Positions 53,597 to 62,533 of a DNA stretch of 64,000 nt are shown one piece after another; within the stretch, counting starts at the first letter, position 1, and each line of letters starts with the position of its first letter. Source of the stretch: Streptomyces sp. HNM0575 (GTDB lineage Bacteria; Actinomycetota; Actinomycetes; Streptomycetales; Streptomycetaceae); contig NZ_JAASAG010000004.1 in the NCBI RefSeq assembly GCF_012726265.1, forward strand, positions 372,001 through 436,000. Direction: 5' to 3'. The notes beneath the pieces were generated by a model. The model ran no database searches. It was not told where the DNA came from and saw nothing but the letters and a program-made list of their open reading frames with translations. Made by a program: the position numbers and the translations under genes.

Positions 53597-54287
53597 TGGC
53601 GGTTGCCCGCCCGCACTCACCGACGGGCGCGCCCGTCCGCGGCGCGCTGTGCGCTGCCGCGCTGCCGTTCGGCCACTCGGCCGCTCGGCCGCTCGGCCGC
53701 TCGGCCGTCACCACGTCGCGGCGCCGCAGGGTGCGCGTGAATGCGCGGATGCTGGCGAGCGCGGACGTACGGCCGTACCGGCGCACGCGCGCAGCAGGGG
53801 CGAAGCGCCGTACGCCGGGAAGCCCTCGGGCACGCGCAGAGCGCAGCGGCCAAGCGCCCTATGCCGGGCGACCGTTGAGGCACGCAGCTCTGGGGCGAAG
53901 CGCCATACGCCGGCAAGCCCTCGGGCACGCGCAGAGCGCAGCGGCCAAGCGCCGTACGCCGGGAAGCCGTTGAGGGCGCACAGAGCAGGGACGAAACGCC
54001 GCATGCCGGGCAGGCCGTTGAGGGCGCGCGCAGCGAAGTGCCGTCTGCCGGGACGTCGTTGAGGGCGCGCCGGAGCGAAGTGCCCATGCCGGGCGGCCGT
54101 TGAGGCACGCAGACCAACGACGAAGCACCGTACGCCGGGAAGCCCTCGGGCACGCGCAGAGCGCAGCGGCCAAGCGCCGTACGCCGGGAAGCCGTTGAGG
54201 GCGCGCCGGAGCGAAGTGCCGTACGCCGGGCGGCCGTTGAGGCACGCGCGGGGGCGGTGTTCGCGGTCGCCCTGCGGGGCAATGGCT
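53597..54287. other. Intergenic region filled by a tandem repeat array
   Basis: This 691-base gap between the LacI gene and the nucleotidyltransferase gene has no supported gene. Its main content is the repeat array at 53794-54254. The 200 bases before the array are GC-rich with short CGGCCGCTCGG-like runs (53670-53710). Confidence 0.6.
53794..54254. repeat. Array of about ten degenerate 41-51 bp tandem repeats
   Basis: The core AAGCGCCGTACGCCGGG recurs, with changes, beginning at 53801, 53852, 53898, 53947, 53995, 54036, 54078, 54123, 54172 and 54214. After the core come either AAGCCCTCGGGCACGCGCAG or a variant ending in CGTTGAGGGCGCGC. The long form alternates with a unit containing AGCGCAGCGGCCAAG. 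All six frames stay open through much of the array because the units lack stops, but no start, ribosome binding site or codon bias suggests a protein. Confidence 0.85.
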
Positions 54288-55043
54288 TCAGGCGGGCGGG
54301 ACCGTGTCGAAGAGCGACCTCGCCGCCTCGACGGCGGCGGCGAGCTCCTCAGGCCTGCTGCCCGTCGCGGCCAGCACCTCGTCGACGCCGCGCAGCCCCG
54401 CACGGTCGAGCAAGGTCTTCTCGTTCGTGACCCAGGCCCCTCGCGACGCGAGCACCGCGTGGGCCTGCTGCATGGCGGCGACCGCGATCGCGCCCATGAC
54501 TTCCGTACGGCCGCCCCTCGGCGCGCTGTTGACCTCGGCGTAGGAGAGCGTGGCCCGAGCGGTCGCCCGCCACTGCTCCGGCGCCGACGAGCGCAGCGCC
54601 GGAGGGTAGGAGGGCCGGGGCAGCCGCCCGTGCAGCACCTGGTTCAGGGCGAGTTCGGCGACGACCAGGTAGCTGGGGATCCCCGCCAGGTGGAACATCA
54701 GCTGTTCACGGTGGAACCGCCCCTCCTCCGCCTCGGCCGTCTCGTGTTCCACCACGTCGAGATCGCGGTAGTGCACGTCGGTGCGGTGGCCGTCGACGGT
54801 CAGCCACGCGCCGCCGTTGAAGACCCCGCCGCCCCACTCCCCGATCTCGCTGACCTGGCCGGGCCAGCCGATGGCGCGCAGGTCTCCGGGATCGAAGCGG
54901 CCGCGGTAGTAGAGGGCGAAGTCCCAGTCGCTGTCGGGCCGTTGGGTGCCCTGTGCACGGGATCCGCCGAGCGCGACGGCCTCCACCGCGGGCAGCGAGG
55001 CGAGGGCCCGGGCGACGTGGCCGGTGAACTCCTGGTCGTCCAT
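54288..55043 (-). CDS. Nucleotidyltransferase-domain protein
   Basis: The 251-residue protein has the MNT-type active site GGSRAQGTQRPDSDWDFALYY (residues 26-46), with Asp39 and Asp41 as likely metal ligands. A helical C-terminus follows (LNQVLHGRLPRPSYPPALRSSAPEQWRATARATLSYAE). Proteins of this type transfer an NMP group, for example to aminoglycosides, or to a protein in some toxin-antitoxin pairs. No HEPN partner gene is adjacent, so I prefer a stand-alone transferase of unknown substrate. The ATG at 55043 follows CGGGAC; an ATG 24 codons upstream is less likely. Confidence 0.75.
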   Translation of the reverse strand: MDDQEFTGHVARALASLPAVEAVALGGSRAQGTQRPDSDWDFALYYRGRFDPGDLRAIGWPGQVSEIGEWGGGVFNGGAWLTVDGHRTDVHYRDLDVVEHETAEAEEGRFHREQLMFHLAGIPSYLVVAELALNQVLHGRLPRPSYPPALRSSAPEQWRATARATLSYAEVNSAPRGGRTEVMGAIAVAAMQQAHAVLASRGAWVTNEKTLLDRAGLRGVDEVLAATGSRPEELAAAVEAARSLFDTVPPA

Positions 55044-55151
55044 GTCCCGCAGGTATACCCGTGCCGGCGACCACGAGCCCAGCCGCACCACAGCCACAAC
55101 CCACAGCCGCACCACAGCGGCACCACGGCCGCGGCCCCCGGAGCCGGAGGT

Positions 55152-57158
55152 TCAGCAGACGGGGAGTCCCGGCACCGGCTCGTCGTTCTCGCCGCCCTTG
55201 ATGTAGACGTCCGAGACGAAGACGCCCTTGTGGCCGTCGTCGTCATCGGTCTTCGCCCACCAGACGTTCGTCCAGCGTCCTGAGGTCTCGCGGTGCTGCG
55301 GGAGCTTCTTCTGGCAGAAGAAGTAGTTGACGCCGGCGTTGAGCCTGCCCACGGGCTTGTGCTGGGCGTCGTAGGAGTCCGCCGCCTTCCAGACTGTGCA
55401 GTCGAACTTGCCGCCGCCGCTGGGATGGCAGACCGGCTTCGGCGGCGGTGCGCCGCCACCGCCGCTGCCGCTCGCGCTGCCGCTGCCGCCTCCGGTCCCG
55501 GCGCCCGGCGCGCCGCCCGCGGCCCCGCCGTTCTTCCCGCCGCTGCCGCCCTTGCCGGCGGTACCGCCCTTGCCGCCGCGGCCGCCGTCGCCTCCCTGGC
55601 CCCCCTTGCCGCCGTGACCGCCGGCCGCGGCCCCCTTCCCCGCGCCGCCCTTCTGGCGTCCGTCCGGGGAGGGCCCGTCCTTCTCGGGCATGCTGCCGCC
55701 GCGCTTGCCCGCACCGGGCGCCGCGCCCTCGCCGGACGTACCGCCTGCACGGCTGTCGTCATCACCGCCGGACATGGCCGCGTAGGCGACTCCGGCGCCC
55801 GTCAGCACGACGAGGGCCACCGCGGCGGCGATCAGCGCACGACGGAGACCGCTCGTCCGCTCGGCCCGGGTGCGTACGGTGTGCCGGTCCGTGCCGTCGC
55901 GCCCGCCCGTGCCGGTGCCGGGCGCCGGAGCCTGGGCGCCGGGGAATCCGGAACCCGGCCCGCTCCCGCCGTATGCGCCGCTCCCGCCCGGCCCCGGGTG
56001 TGCGCCGCTCCCGAGGGCCGCGCCAGCCGGTGCCTGCGGACCCGCCGGTGCCTGCGGAGGCCCGAACTGCCCCTGCGCGGCGGCCCGTTGAGCCGCACCG
56101 GCACCGGACGCAGACCTGCCCGCGCCGCCGTCCGCCTTGCCCAGCTGCATCGTCGACGAGGGATCGGCCGGCGGCCGCACCCCCTTCGCGACGGCGTCCA
56201 GCAGCGCGGTCGCGCGCTCGGCGCCCGCCCGCCTGCCGGGGTCCTTCTCCATCAGTTCGGCGAGTACGGGCGCGAGGGGGCCGGAGCGGCGCGGTTCCGG
56301 AAGGGGCTCCACGACGATCGCGTTGAGCGTGGACCATGTCGAGGTGCGGCGGAAGGGCGCGGCTCCCTCGACGGCGGCATAGAGGGTGGCGCCCAGCGCC
56401 CATACGTCACAGGCCTCGCGCGGAGCTTCGCCACGAGCCCGCTCCGGCGCCAAGTAGTCGAGCGAGCCGACCAGTTCGCCGCTGCCCGTCAGCTGCGTAC
56501 TGGCGCCGTCGTCCGGGTCCTCGACCGCGGCGATCCCGAAGTCGGTGAGGACCACCCGGTCCGTGCCGTGCTCCAGGAGCACGTTTCCCGGCTTGACGTC
56601 GCGGTGCAGCACCCCGGCCCGGTGTGCCGCCGCGAGGGCGCCCATCACCTTCGCGCCGATAGCGGCTGCCTCCCGCGGCTCGATCGTGCCGCGCTCGCGC
56701 AGCACGTCGTCGAGCGACGGCCCCTCGACCAGCTCCATCACGATGACGGGCCGGCCGTCGTGCTGTGCCACGTCGTGTACGGAGACGACGCCCTCGTGCC
56801 GTACGCGTGCGGCGGCCCGCGCCTCGCGCTGCATCCGGGTGCGCAGCTCGTCCAGTTCGGCGGCGGCCGCGTCCGCGAAGGTCCGCAGCTCCTTGACCGC
56901 GACCTCACGGCCCAGCACCTCGTCGACGGCCCGCCAGACCACGCCCATGCCGCCGCGGCCGAGCCGGCCCGTGACGCGGTAACGCCCGGCGAGGACCCTG
57001 CCGACCTCCGCGGGCCCCGTCCCGGAACCGGTCTCGGAGCCCGTCCCGGGCCCTGTCCCGGATCCCCGATCGCCGCCCTGGGGCGCCGGATTCGCGCCCT
57101 CCGGTCCCGCGCCGCCGCTTCCGCCGCCCGTGGGCGGCTGGTCCCCCGGTGTCCGCAC
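55152..57158 (-). CDS. Membrane serine/threonine protein kinase with Gly-rich extracellular region
   Basis: The 668-residue protein has a Hanks-type kinase domain at about residues 55-315: GRLGRGGMGVVWRAVD, VAVKEL, HRDVKPGNVLL and DFGIAAVE. A Pro/Gly/Ala linker follows, then one membrane helix near 432-456 (LRRALIAAAVALVVLTGAGVAYAAM). The outside part is first a Gly/Lys/Ser-rich run (GGKGGQGGDGGRGGKGG and on), and then a compact C-terminal domain of about 90 residues with four cysteines (CHPSGGGKFDCTVW, FFCQKK and the final Cys). The extracellular domain has no PASTA repeats, so it is not a PknB. The start is GTG after AAGGGGA. Confidence 0.88.
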   Translation of the reverse strand: MRTPGDQPPTGGGSGGAGPEGANPAPQGGDRGSGTGPGTGSETGSGTGPAEVGRVLAGRYRVTGRLGRGGMGVVWRAVDEVLGREVAVKELRTFADAAAAELDELRTRMQREARAAARVRHEGVVSVHDVAQHDGRPVIVMELVEGPSLDDVLRERGTIEPREAAAIGAKVMGALAAAHRAGVLHRDVKPGNVLLEHGTDRVVLTDFGIAAVEDPDDGASTQLTGSGELVGSLDYLAPERARGEAPREACDVWALGATLYAAVEGAAPFRRTSTWSTLNAIVVEPLPEPRRSGPLAPVLAELMEKDPGRRAGAERATALLDAVAKGVRPPADPSSTMQLGKADGGAGRSASGAGAAQRAAAQGQFGPPQAPAGPQAPAGAALGSGAHPGPGGSGAYGGSGPGSGFPGAQAPAPGTGTGGRDGTDRHTVRTRAERTSGLRRALIAAAVALVVLTGAGVAYAAMSGGDDDSRAGGTSGEGAAPGAGKRGGSMPEKDGPSPDGRQKGGAGKGAAAGGHGGKGGQGGDGGRGGKGGTAGKGGSGGKNGGAAGGAPGAGTGGGSGSASGSGGGGAPPPKPVCHPSGGGKFDCTVWKAADSYDAQHKPVGRLNAGVNYFFCQKKLPQHRETSGRWTNVWWAKTDDDDGHKGVFVSDVYIKGGENDEPVPGLPVC

Positions 57159-57268
57159 TGCCCGTCCCCTTTGCCGCGTACGAATGACCGCGTACCGACC
57201 AGCGCATGCTGCCCGCGAGCGCCGCGCAGGTCGTCGCGCACGAAACATCGTGCACCGAAGGGCCCAGA

Positions 57269-58573
57269 CTACGGGGCCGGTTCGCCCTGCGCCTCCTCGG
57301 TGCGCCCCGCCAGGCGGCCGAGGTCCGCACGCGTCAGGCCGGAGTGCCCGGCGACCTCGCCGGGCGAGAGGGCGCCGCAATCCAGGCCGCGCAGCAGGTA
57401 GTTGCTCAACGCTCGGGCGGTCGCGGGCTCGTCCATCACCGCGGCGTCCGCACCCGCGCTGCCCGTGTAGGCGGCAAGCCGTGCCGCGGCGCGCTCCATG
57501 CCCTCGCGGTAGAAGGCGTAGACGGCGGCGTAGCGCGTGGGCAGATGGCCGGGGTGCATGTCCCAGCCCTGGTAGTAGGCGCGCGCCAACGACCGCTGTA
57601 CGAGCCGGTGATGGTGCCGCCAGGCCTCGTGTACCTGTTCCTGCGGGCCGCTCGGAACGATGTTGGTCGAGCCGTCGGACAGGTGCACGCCCGTGCCCGC
57701 GGCAGCCGTCTGCATGACGGCCTTGGCGTGGTCGGCCGCCGGGTGGTCCATCGCCTGGTGGGCGGCGCTCACTCCGCAGGCGGCGCTGTAGTCGAAGGTC
57801 CCGTAGTGCAGGGATGTGGCACGCCCGCCCGCGGCGTCGATCATCAGGGCCACCGTGGCGCGCCCGTCGGGCCCGAGGATGGACTGGGTGGTCTCGATCT
57901 GGATCTCGAACCCGAGGCGCCCGGCGGGCAGTTCGCGTGCGGCCTCGAACTCCGCGCACAACTGCGCCATCGCCGCCACCTGCTCGGGGTGGCTGACCTT
58001 GGGCAGCGTCAGCACGAGACCGTCCGGCAGCGCACCGGCGTCCGACAGTCCGGTGAGGAAGATGTCGAGGGTGCGGATGCCCCGGTCCCGCACGCCGGCC
58101 TCCATGCACTTCGCGCGGACGCCGACGTACGGGGGTGCCGTGCCGTCGTCGCAGGCCGCACGGACCAGCCGCGCGGCACGTACGGCCGCGGCGTCCTCCT
58201 CGGCTTCCGTGCGCACGCCGTAGCCGTCCTCGAAGTCGATCCGCAGATCCTCGACCGGCTCGCGCTCCAGCTTCGCCCGCACCCGCTCGTAGACGGGGCC
58301 GGCGAGCTGCGGCGCCAGACCGAGCACGGAGGCGAACGACGCGGCGTCCGGTGCGTACCGGTCCAGCATGTCCAGCGCCTGGTCGCCCCAGTCCCGCACG
58401 GTGGTTGGCGTTACGGCGTCGGCCGGTACGTAGACGGTGTGCACCGGCTGCCGCGCGGCCCGCTCTCCCGGGTACCGGCGGGCGAGTTCGGCGTCGACGG
58501 GTGCGAGACGCGCCGCAAGGTCCTCGCTCACGCGCTTCGCCAGGCTCGTGGCGACGTCCACGTCCTCACCCAC
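57269..58573 (-). CDS. DUF6986 family protein (HpcH/HpaI aldolase-like)
   Basis: The 434-residue protein resembles PEP-mutase/HpcH-type barrel enzymes, with VEDLRIDFEDGYGVRTEAEED, LTLPKVSHPEQVAAM and FEIQIETTQSILGPDG carrying the acidic metal ligands. I recognise it as the streptomycete DUF6986 family, found near glyoxylate or allantoin genes, though none are adjacent here. The function is probably an aldolase or lyase on a small oxo-acid, an inference. The GTG at 58573 has GAGGAG six bases upstream and excludes a Gly/Arg-rich leader. Confidence 0.75.
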   Translation of the reverse strand: MGEDVDVATSLAKRVSEDLAARLAPVDAELARRYPGERAARQPVHTVYVPADAVTPTTVRDWGDQALDMLDRYAPDAASFASVLGLAPQLAGPVYERVRAKLEREPVEDLRIDFEDGYGVRTEAEEDAAAVRAARLVRAACDDGTAPPYVGVRAKCMEAGVRDRGIRTLDIFLTGLSDAGALPDGLVLTLPKVSHPEQVAAMAQLCAEFEAARELPAGRLGFEIQIETTQSILGPDGRATVALMIDAAGGRATSLHYGTFDYSAACGVSAAHQAMDHPAADHAKAVMQTAAAGTGVHLSDGSTNIVPSGPQEQVHEAWRHHHRLVQRSLARAYYQGWDMHPGHLPTRYAAVYAFYREGMERAAARLAAYTGSAGADAAVMDEPATARALSNYLLRGLDCGALSPGEVAGHSGLTRADLGRLAGRTEEAQGEPAP

Positions 58574-58691
58574 GCCAGACTCCTCTGCTGCCCCGATGCC
58601 CTGATGTGCTGATGCGCCTGCGCCCATGCGTCGATGTCCGGCCTCCGGCCCCCGGGCTGCTCGGCCTCCGGCCTTCGACCTTCCGGCCAGC

Positions 58692-58702
58692 TTGTTCAAC
58701 AA
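58692..58702. promoter_or_regulatory. Palindrome TTGTTCAACAA upstream of the DUF6986 gene
   Basis: TTGTT-C-AACAA is a perfect 11-base palindrome in an AT-richer island (58690-58718) about 120 bases upstream of the DUF6986 start. A second imperfect dyad, TTCGTTTAAGAA, follows directly. IclR-type regulators (AllR-like) use similar sites, which would suit a glyoxylate-linked gene; this link is inferred. Confidence 0.45.
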
Positions 58703-58865
58703 TTCGTTTAAGAAGCTATCGGCGCCCTTCCGTACCGGTCAACCGTCACTGCGGCATCGCGAGACGCCCCGCCTCACCTCCCCGGTGCACGACGACGCCC
58801 CCGCATGCCTCTGGCGGCGTACGGGGGCGGTGCCGGTGATGCGACCCGGAAGATCCGGAAAAGCC

Positions 58866-59828
58866 TCAGCCCTTGCGGGTCTTGACCTCTTCGGTCAGCT
58901 TGGGCACGACCTCGAAGAGGTCGCCGACGATGCCGTAGTCGACGAGGTCGAAGATCGGCGCCTCGGCGTCCTTGTTGATCGCCACGATCGTCTTCGACGT
59001 CTGCATGCCCGCCCGGTGCTGGATCGCGCCGGAAATGCCGGTGGCCACGTACAGCTGCGGCGAGACGGTCTTACCGGTCTGGCCGACCTGGTTCGAGTGC
59101 GGGTACCAACCCGCGTCCACGGCCGCACGCGAGGCGCCCACGGCAGCCCCGAGGGAATCGGCCAGCTCCTCGATGACGTGGAAGTTCTCCGCGCCGTTCA
59201 CACCGCGGCCACCGGAGACCACGATCGCGGCCTCCGTCAGCTCCGGACGCCCGCTCGACTCACGCGGCGTACGCGCCACGACCTTGGTCCCGGCCGCCTT
59301 CTCACCGAAGGACACCGCAAGCTCCTCGACCGCACCGGCGGCCGGCGCGGCCTCCGGAGCGGTGGAGTTCGGCTTCACGGTGATGACCGGAATGCCCTTG
59401 CTGACACGGGACTTGGTGGTGAACGCCGCCGCGAAGACCGACTGCGTGGCCACCGGCCCCGCCTCCCCGGCCTCCAGATCGACGGCGTCGGTGATGATCC
59501 CGGAGCCGATGCGCACCGCGAGACGCGCGGCGATCTCCTTGCCCTCCGCGGAGGACGGGACGAGCACGGCGGCCGGGGAGACGGCGTCGTAGGCGGCCTG
59601 AAGGGCGTCGACCTTGGGGACGACGAGGTAGTCGGCGAACTCGGCGGCGTCGGCGGCCAGCACCTTCACCGCGCCGTACTCGCCGAGGGTCTTCGCGGCC
59701 TCCTCCGCACCGGGGCCGAGGTGCACGGCCACCGGGTCGCCGATGCGGCGGGCCAGGGTGAGCAGTTCGAGAGTCGGCTTGCGGACGGCACCGTCCACGT
59801 GGTCGACGTAGACAAGGACTTCAGCCAT
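58866..59828 (-). CDS. etfA: Electron transfer flavoprotein alpha subunit
   Basis: The 320-residue subunit carries the FAD of the electron transfer flavoprotein, which accepts electrons from acyl-CoA dehydrogenases and passes them to the quinone pool. The FAD-binding C-terminal domain has GRGVNGAENFHVIEELADSLGAAVGASRAAVDAGW, and then HSNQVGQTGKTVSPQLYVATGISGAIQH and AINKDAEAPIFDLVDYGIVGD. Each matches the family. AGGAG lies seven bases before the ATG. It lies 86 bases downstream of etfB in the same direction. Confidence 0.95.
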   Translation of the reverse strand: MAEVLVYVDHVDGAVRKPTLELLTLARRIGDPVAVHLGPGAEEAAKTLGEYGAVKVLAADAAEFADYLVVPKVDALQAAYDAVSPAAVLVPSSAEGKEIAARLAVRIGSGIITDAVDLEAGEAGPVATQSVFAAAFTTKSRVSKGIPVITVKPNSTAPEAAPAAGAVEELAVSFGEKAAGTKVVARTPRESSGRPELTEAAIVVSGGRGVNGAENFHVIEELADSLGAAVGASRAAVDAGWYPHSNQVGQTGKTVSPQLYVATGISGAIQHRAGMQTSKTIVAINKDAEAPIFDLVDYGIVGDLFEVVPKLTEEVKTRKG

Positions 59829-59914
59829 GGGGTTGCTCCTGCGGGAAAGTCGGGGCGGGGTCGGGCGGTGGTTTCAGCTGCGCGTCAGATGAACTTCTGA
59901 CCCGCGAGGCTGCG

Positions 59915-60700
59915 TCATACGAACTTGCGCTCCGCGAGGAAGGCGGCGAGCTGCTTGCCGCCCTCGCCCTCGTCCTTGACGACGGTGCCCGCAGTACGCG
60001 GCGGGCGCGGCGTGGCCTCGTCGACCTTGGTCCAGGCGCCCTCGAGCCCGACCTCGTCCGCCTCGAAGTCGAGGTCGTCCAGGTCCAACGACTCCACCGG
60101 CTTCTTCTTCGCCGCCATGATGCCCTTGAACGAGGGGTAACGCGCCTCGCCGGACTGGTCGGTCACCGAGACCACCGCCGGCAACGAGGCCTCCAACTGC
60201 TCCGTCGCCGTGTCGCCGTCACGCCGCCCGTTGACCTTGCCGTCGGTGACCGAGACCTCGGACAGCAGCGTCACCTGCGGCACGCCCAGACGCTCCGCGA
60301 GGACGGCCGGGAGCACGCCCATGGTGCCGTCGGTCGACGCCATGCCGCACACGACCAGGTCGTATCCGGTCTTCTCGATGGCCTTGGCCAGCACGGCCGA
60401 GGTGCCCAGCACGTCCGTGCCGTGCAGGTCGTCGTCCTCGACGTGGACGGCCTTGTCGGCACCCATCGACAGCGCCTTGCGCAGCGCGTCCTTCGCATCC
60501 TCCGGGCCGACGGTCAGCACGGTGATCTCCGCGTCGTCGGCGTCCTCGGAGATCTGGAGGGCCTGCTCCACCGCGTACTCGTCCAGCTCCGAGAGCAGGC
60601 CGTCCACGGACTCGCGGTCGGTGGTCAGGTCCTCGGCGAAGTGCCGGTCGCCGGTGGCGTCGGGCACGTACTTCACACAGACAACGATCCTCAAGCTCAC
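59915..60700 (-). CDS. etfB: Electron transfer flavoprotein beta subunit
   Basis: The 261-residue subunit pairs with EtfA and binds AMP. Typical blocks are IVVCVKYVPDATGDR at the start, LSELDEYAVEQALQI, and DLVVCGMASTDGTMGVLPAVLAERLGVPQVT. The start is GTG with GGAG eleven bases upstream. It is the first gene of the etfBA operon; the upstream region contains a TetR-type half-palindrome. Confidence 0.95.
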   Translation of the reverse strand: MSLRIVVCVKYVPDATGDRHFAEDLTTDRESVDGLLSELDEYAVEQALQISEDADDAEITVLTVGPEDAKDALRKALSMGADKAVHVEDDDLHGTDVLGTSAVLAKAIEKTGYDLVVCGMASTDGTMGVLPAVLAERLGVPQVTLLSEVSVTDGKVNGRRDGDTATEQLEASLPAVVSVTDQSGEARYPSFKGIMAAKKKPVESLDLDDLDFEADEVGLEGAWTKVDEATPRPPRTAGTVVKDEGEGGKQLAAFLAERKFV

Positions 60701-60769
60701 GCCGGCTCTCCTACTGCTTGTCCTACGGTTCCGGTCCGTCGCTGAACCGGCACCCCGTTCGCTCTATAT

Positions 60770-60781
60770 TACTCGCCAGTA
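60770..60781. promoter_or_regulatory. TACT-CGCC-AGTA operator-like dyad upstream of etfBA
   Basis: TACTCGCCAGTA has inverse 4-base ends around a 4-base centre, and is embedded in the only AT-rich island (TATATTACT) of the region, 70 bases before etfB. TetR-type regulators of fatty-acid degradation use sites of the form TTACTnnnnAGTAA, so regulation of etfBA with beta-oxidation is plausible. Confidence 0.45.
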
Positions 60782-60962
60782 CACATAGCGCGTACCCGGT
60801 TCTCAAGGCCGGGAACTGTGACCTTGCCTACCCCTGGGCCCGCCGGAGCACTGGCTCAACTCAATCACGGCGGCAGTGCGGCGACGCCGTCGGTGACCGC
60901 GCTGTCACCGTGCCGAGACCGCGGAGGAGGGTCAAGGAACGGGCCGCAGGATGCGACAACAA

Positions 60963-61412
60963 TCACGGGACGCTGCCGCCGGCGCACGGACCGCCGCCGG
61001 CGTCCCGGCGGTCCTCACGGCTCTCCTCCCCGCTCTCCCCCGCCTCCAGCGCCGAGCCCAGAGCCGCGATGACGTCGGCCTTGCGCGGCTGCCCGTACGC
61101 GCGGCTCACCTCGCGTCCGGCGGCGTCCAGCACGAGCACCGCCGGGGTGCGCAGGATGCCCGACTCCCGTACGAGCGCGAGGTGTTCCTCGGCGTCGATC
61201 TCCGCGTGGCCCACACCCGGCACCATCCCGCTCACCTCGCGCAGGATCCGCCGGGTCGCGCGGCACGGCTGGCAGAAGGCGCTGGAGAACTGCACCAGGG
61301 TCGCCCGCCGGCCGAGGGCTTCGGGGCCGAGGACCCCGGCGGTCCCGCCCCCGCCCGGCGCCGGGCGCGCGCCTCCCGGACGGACGTCTCCGTCTCCTGC
61401 CGCCTGCCCCAC
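60963..61412 (-). CDS. Thioredoxin-like protein
   Basis: The 149-residue protein has a thioredoxin fold at about residues 30-125 with an active site CQPC (Cys47 and Cys50), in VQFSSAFCQPCRATRRIL. The cis-proline region RTPAVLVLDAAGREV is present. The tryptophan normally before the first cysteine is replaced by phenylalanine. The C-terminal 25 residues are Glu/Arg/Gly-rich. No signal peptide is present, so the protein is probably cytoplasmic. The start is GTG next to a GGGAGAGCGGA stretch. Confidence 0.82.
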   Translation of the reverse strand: MGQAAGDGDVRPGGARPAPGGGGTAGVLGPEALGRRATLVQFSSAFCQPCRATRRILREVSGMVPGVGHAEIDAEEHLALVRESGILRTPAVLVLDAAGREVSRAYGQPRKADVIAALGSALEAGESGEESREDRRDAGGGPCAGGSVP

Positions 61413-61709
61413 TCCGCTCTCCCTCGTCCCTCGGGCCCGTCTCCCGGGTCTTGCGTATCGCCTGCCGCGTCGCCTGCCGCGTCATGTCCGCGTCTCGCGC
61501 CCCCGCGTCTTCGCAGTGTGCAGCACATGCCACATGTACGGGCATTCCCGCCCGCCCCGGTACAGGCCACGGAGCTGCGGCGCCCCGGGTGTAGCCATCG
61601 GCAGGCCGATGAGGAACCATCGGCGGCGCACCGAAGTTACGCATCCGTAGGTATGGCTGCGCACCTGGCGGGAGCCGCTCCCTCCCAGGACCGACAGGAA
61701 GGGCTCCCC

Positions 61710-62429
61710 ATGGCAGAACTCGTCTATCCCCCGGTGATCGCCACGGCTCGCGCCTGGTTCAAGGCTCTCGATCTGCGCTTCGACATCCAGGGCAGCGAGC
61801 ACATACCGCGCCGCGGCGGTGCCGTGCTGGTGAGCAATCACATCAGCTATCTGGACTTCGTCTTCACCGGCCTCGCGGCCCTGCCCGCGAAGCGGCTCGT
61901 GCGCTTCATGGCGAAGGAGTCGGTGTTCCGGCACAAGGTCTCCGGGCCGCTGATGCGGGCGATGAAGCACATACCCGTCGACCGCTCGCAGGGGGAGGGC
62001 GCGTACAGACATGCGCTGAAGGCCCTGGACGGGGGCGAGGTCATCGGTGTCTTCCCGGAGGCCACCATCTCCCGGTCGTTCACGCTGAAGGACTTCAAGT
62101 CCGGTGCGGCCCGGCTGGCGCAGGAGGCGCGGGTGCCGCTCGTGCCGATGGCGCTGTGGGGCACGCAGCGGCTGTGGACCAAGGGACACAAGCGGAACTT
62201 CGGGCGGAACCACTTCCCGGTGGGCATCCGCGTCGGCGAGCCCCTGCACACCGCGGCGGGCGAAGCGGCGACGGCGCTCACCTCCCGGCTGCGCGGGCGC
62301 ATACAGGATCTGCTGGAGGCGGCGCAGCGCGCCTACCCGGGCACTCCGGACGGGCCGCACGACACGTGGTGGCTGCCCGCCCACATGGGCGGCACCGCAC
62401 CGACACCGGCGGAGGCGCAGGCGATGTAG
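61710..62429 (+). CDS. 1-acyl-glycerol-3-phosphate acyltransferase (PlsC family)
   Basis: The 239-residue enzyme carries the acyltransferase motifs NHISYLD (H-x4-D, His44 and Asp49), FPEAT (115-119) and a late VPLVPMALWG. It would esterify lysophosphatidic acid or a similar lysophospholipid with acyl-CoA or acyl-ACP at the membrane. AGGAAGGG lies eight bases before the ATG. An ATG 19 codons upstream (61653) is possible but lacks a ribosome binding site. It is divergent from the thioredoxin-like gene. Confidence 0.88.
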   Translation: MAELVYPPVIATARAWFKALDLRFDIQGSEHIPRRGGAVLVSNHISYLDFVFTGLAALPAKRLVRFMAKESVFRHKVSGPLMRAMKHIPVDRSQGEGAYRHALKALDGGEVIGVFPEATISRSFTLKDFKSGAARLAQEARVPLVPMALWGTQRLWTKGHKRNFGRNHFPVGIRVGEPLHTAAGEAATALTSRLRGRIQDLLEAAQRAYPGTPDGPHDTWWLPAHMGGTAPTPAEAQAM

Positions 62430-62533
62430 CACGCCCGCGGTCCCGGGTGACGGCGGGCGGCGCGGGAGGCCGTACGGGAAGGAGGGCGGTACGGGGAGGG
62501 AGGCCGTGCGGACCGGCGCGGAAGCGGCGCCGG

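Noticed and set aside
53794..54254. A CRISPR array
   Set aside because: The units are 41-51 bases long with diverged repeats and no unique spacers; nearby genes are not cas genes.
54288..55043. A HEPN/MNT toxin-antitoxin pair
   Set aside because: The MNT-type motif is present, but no HEPN partner gene is adjacent and the protein is twice as long as an MNT antitoxin.
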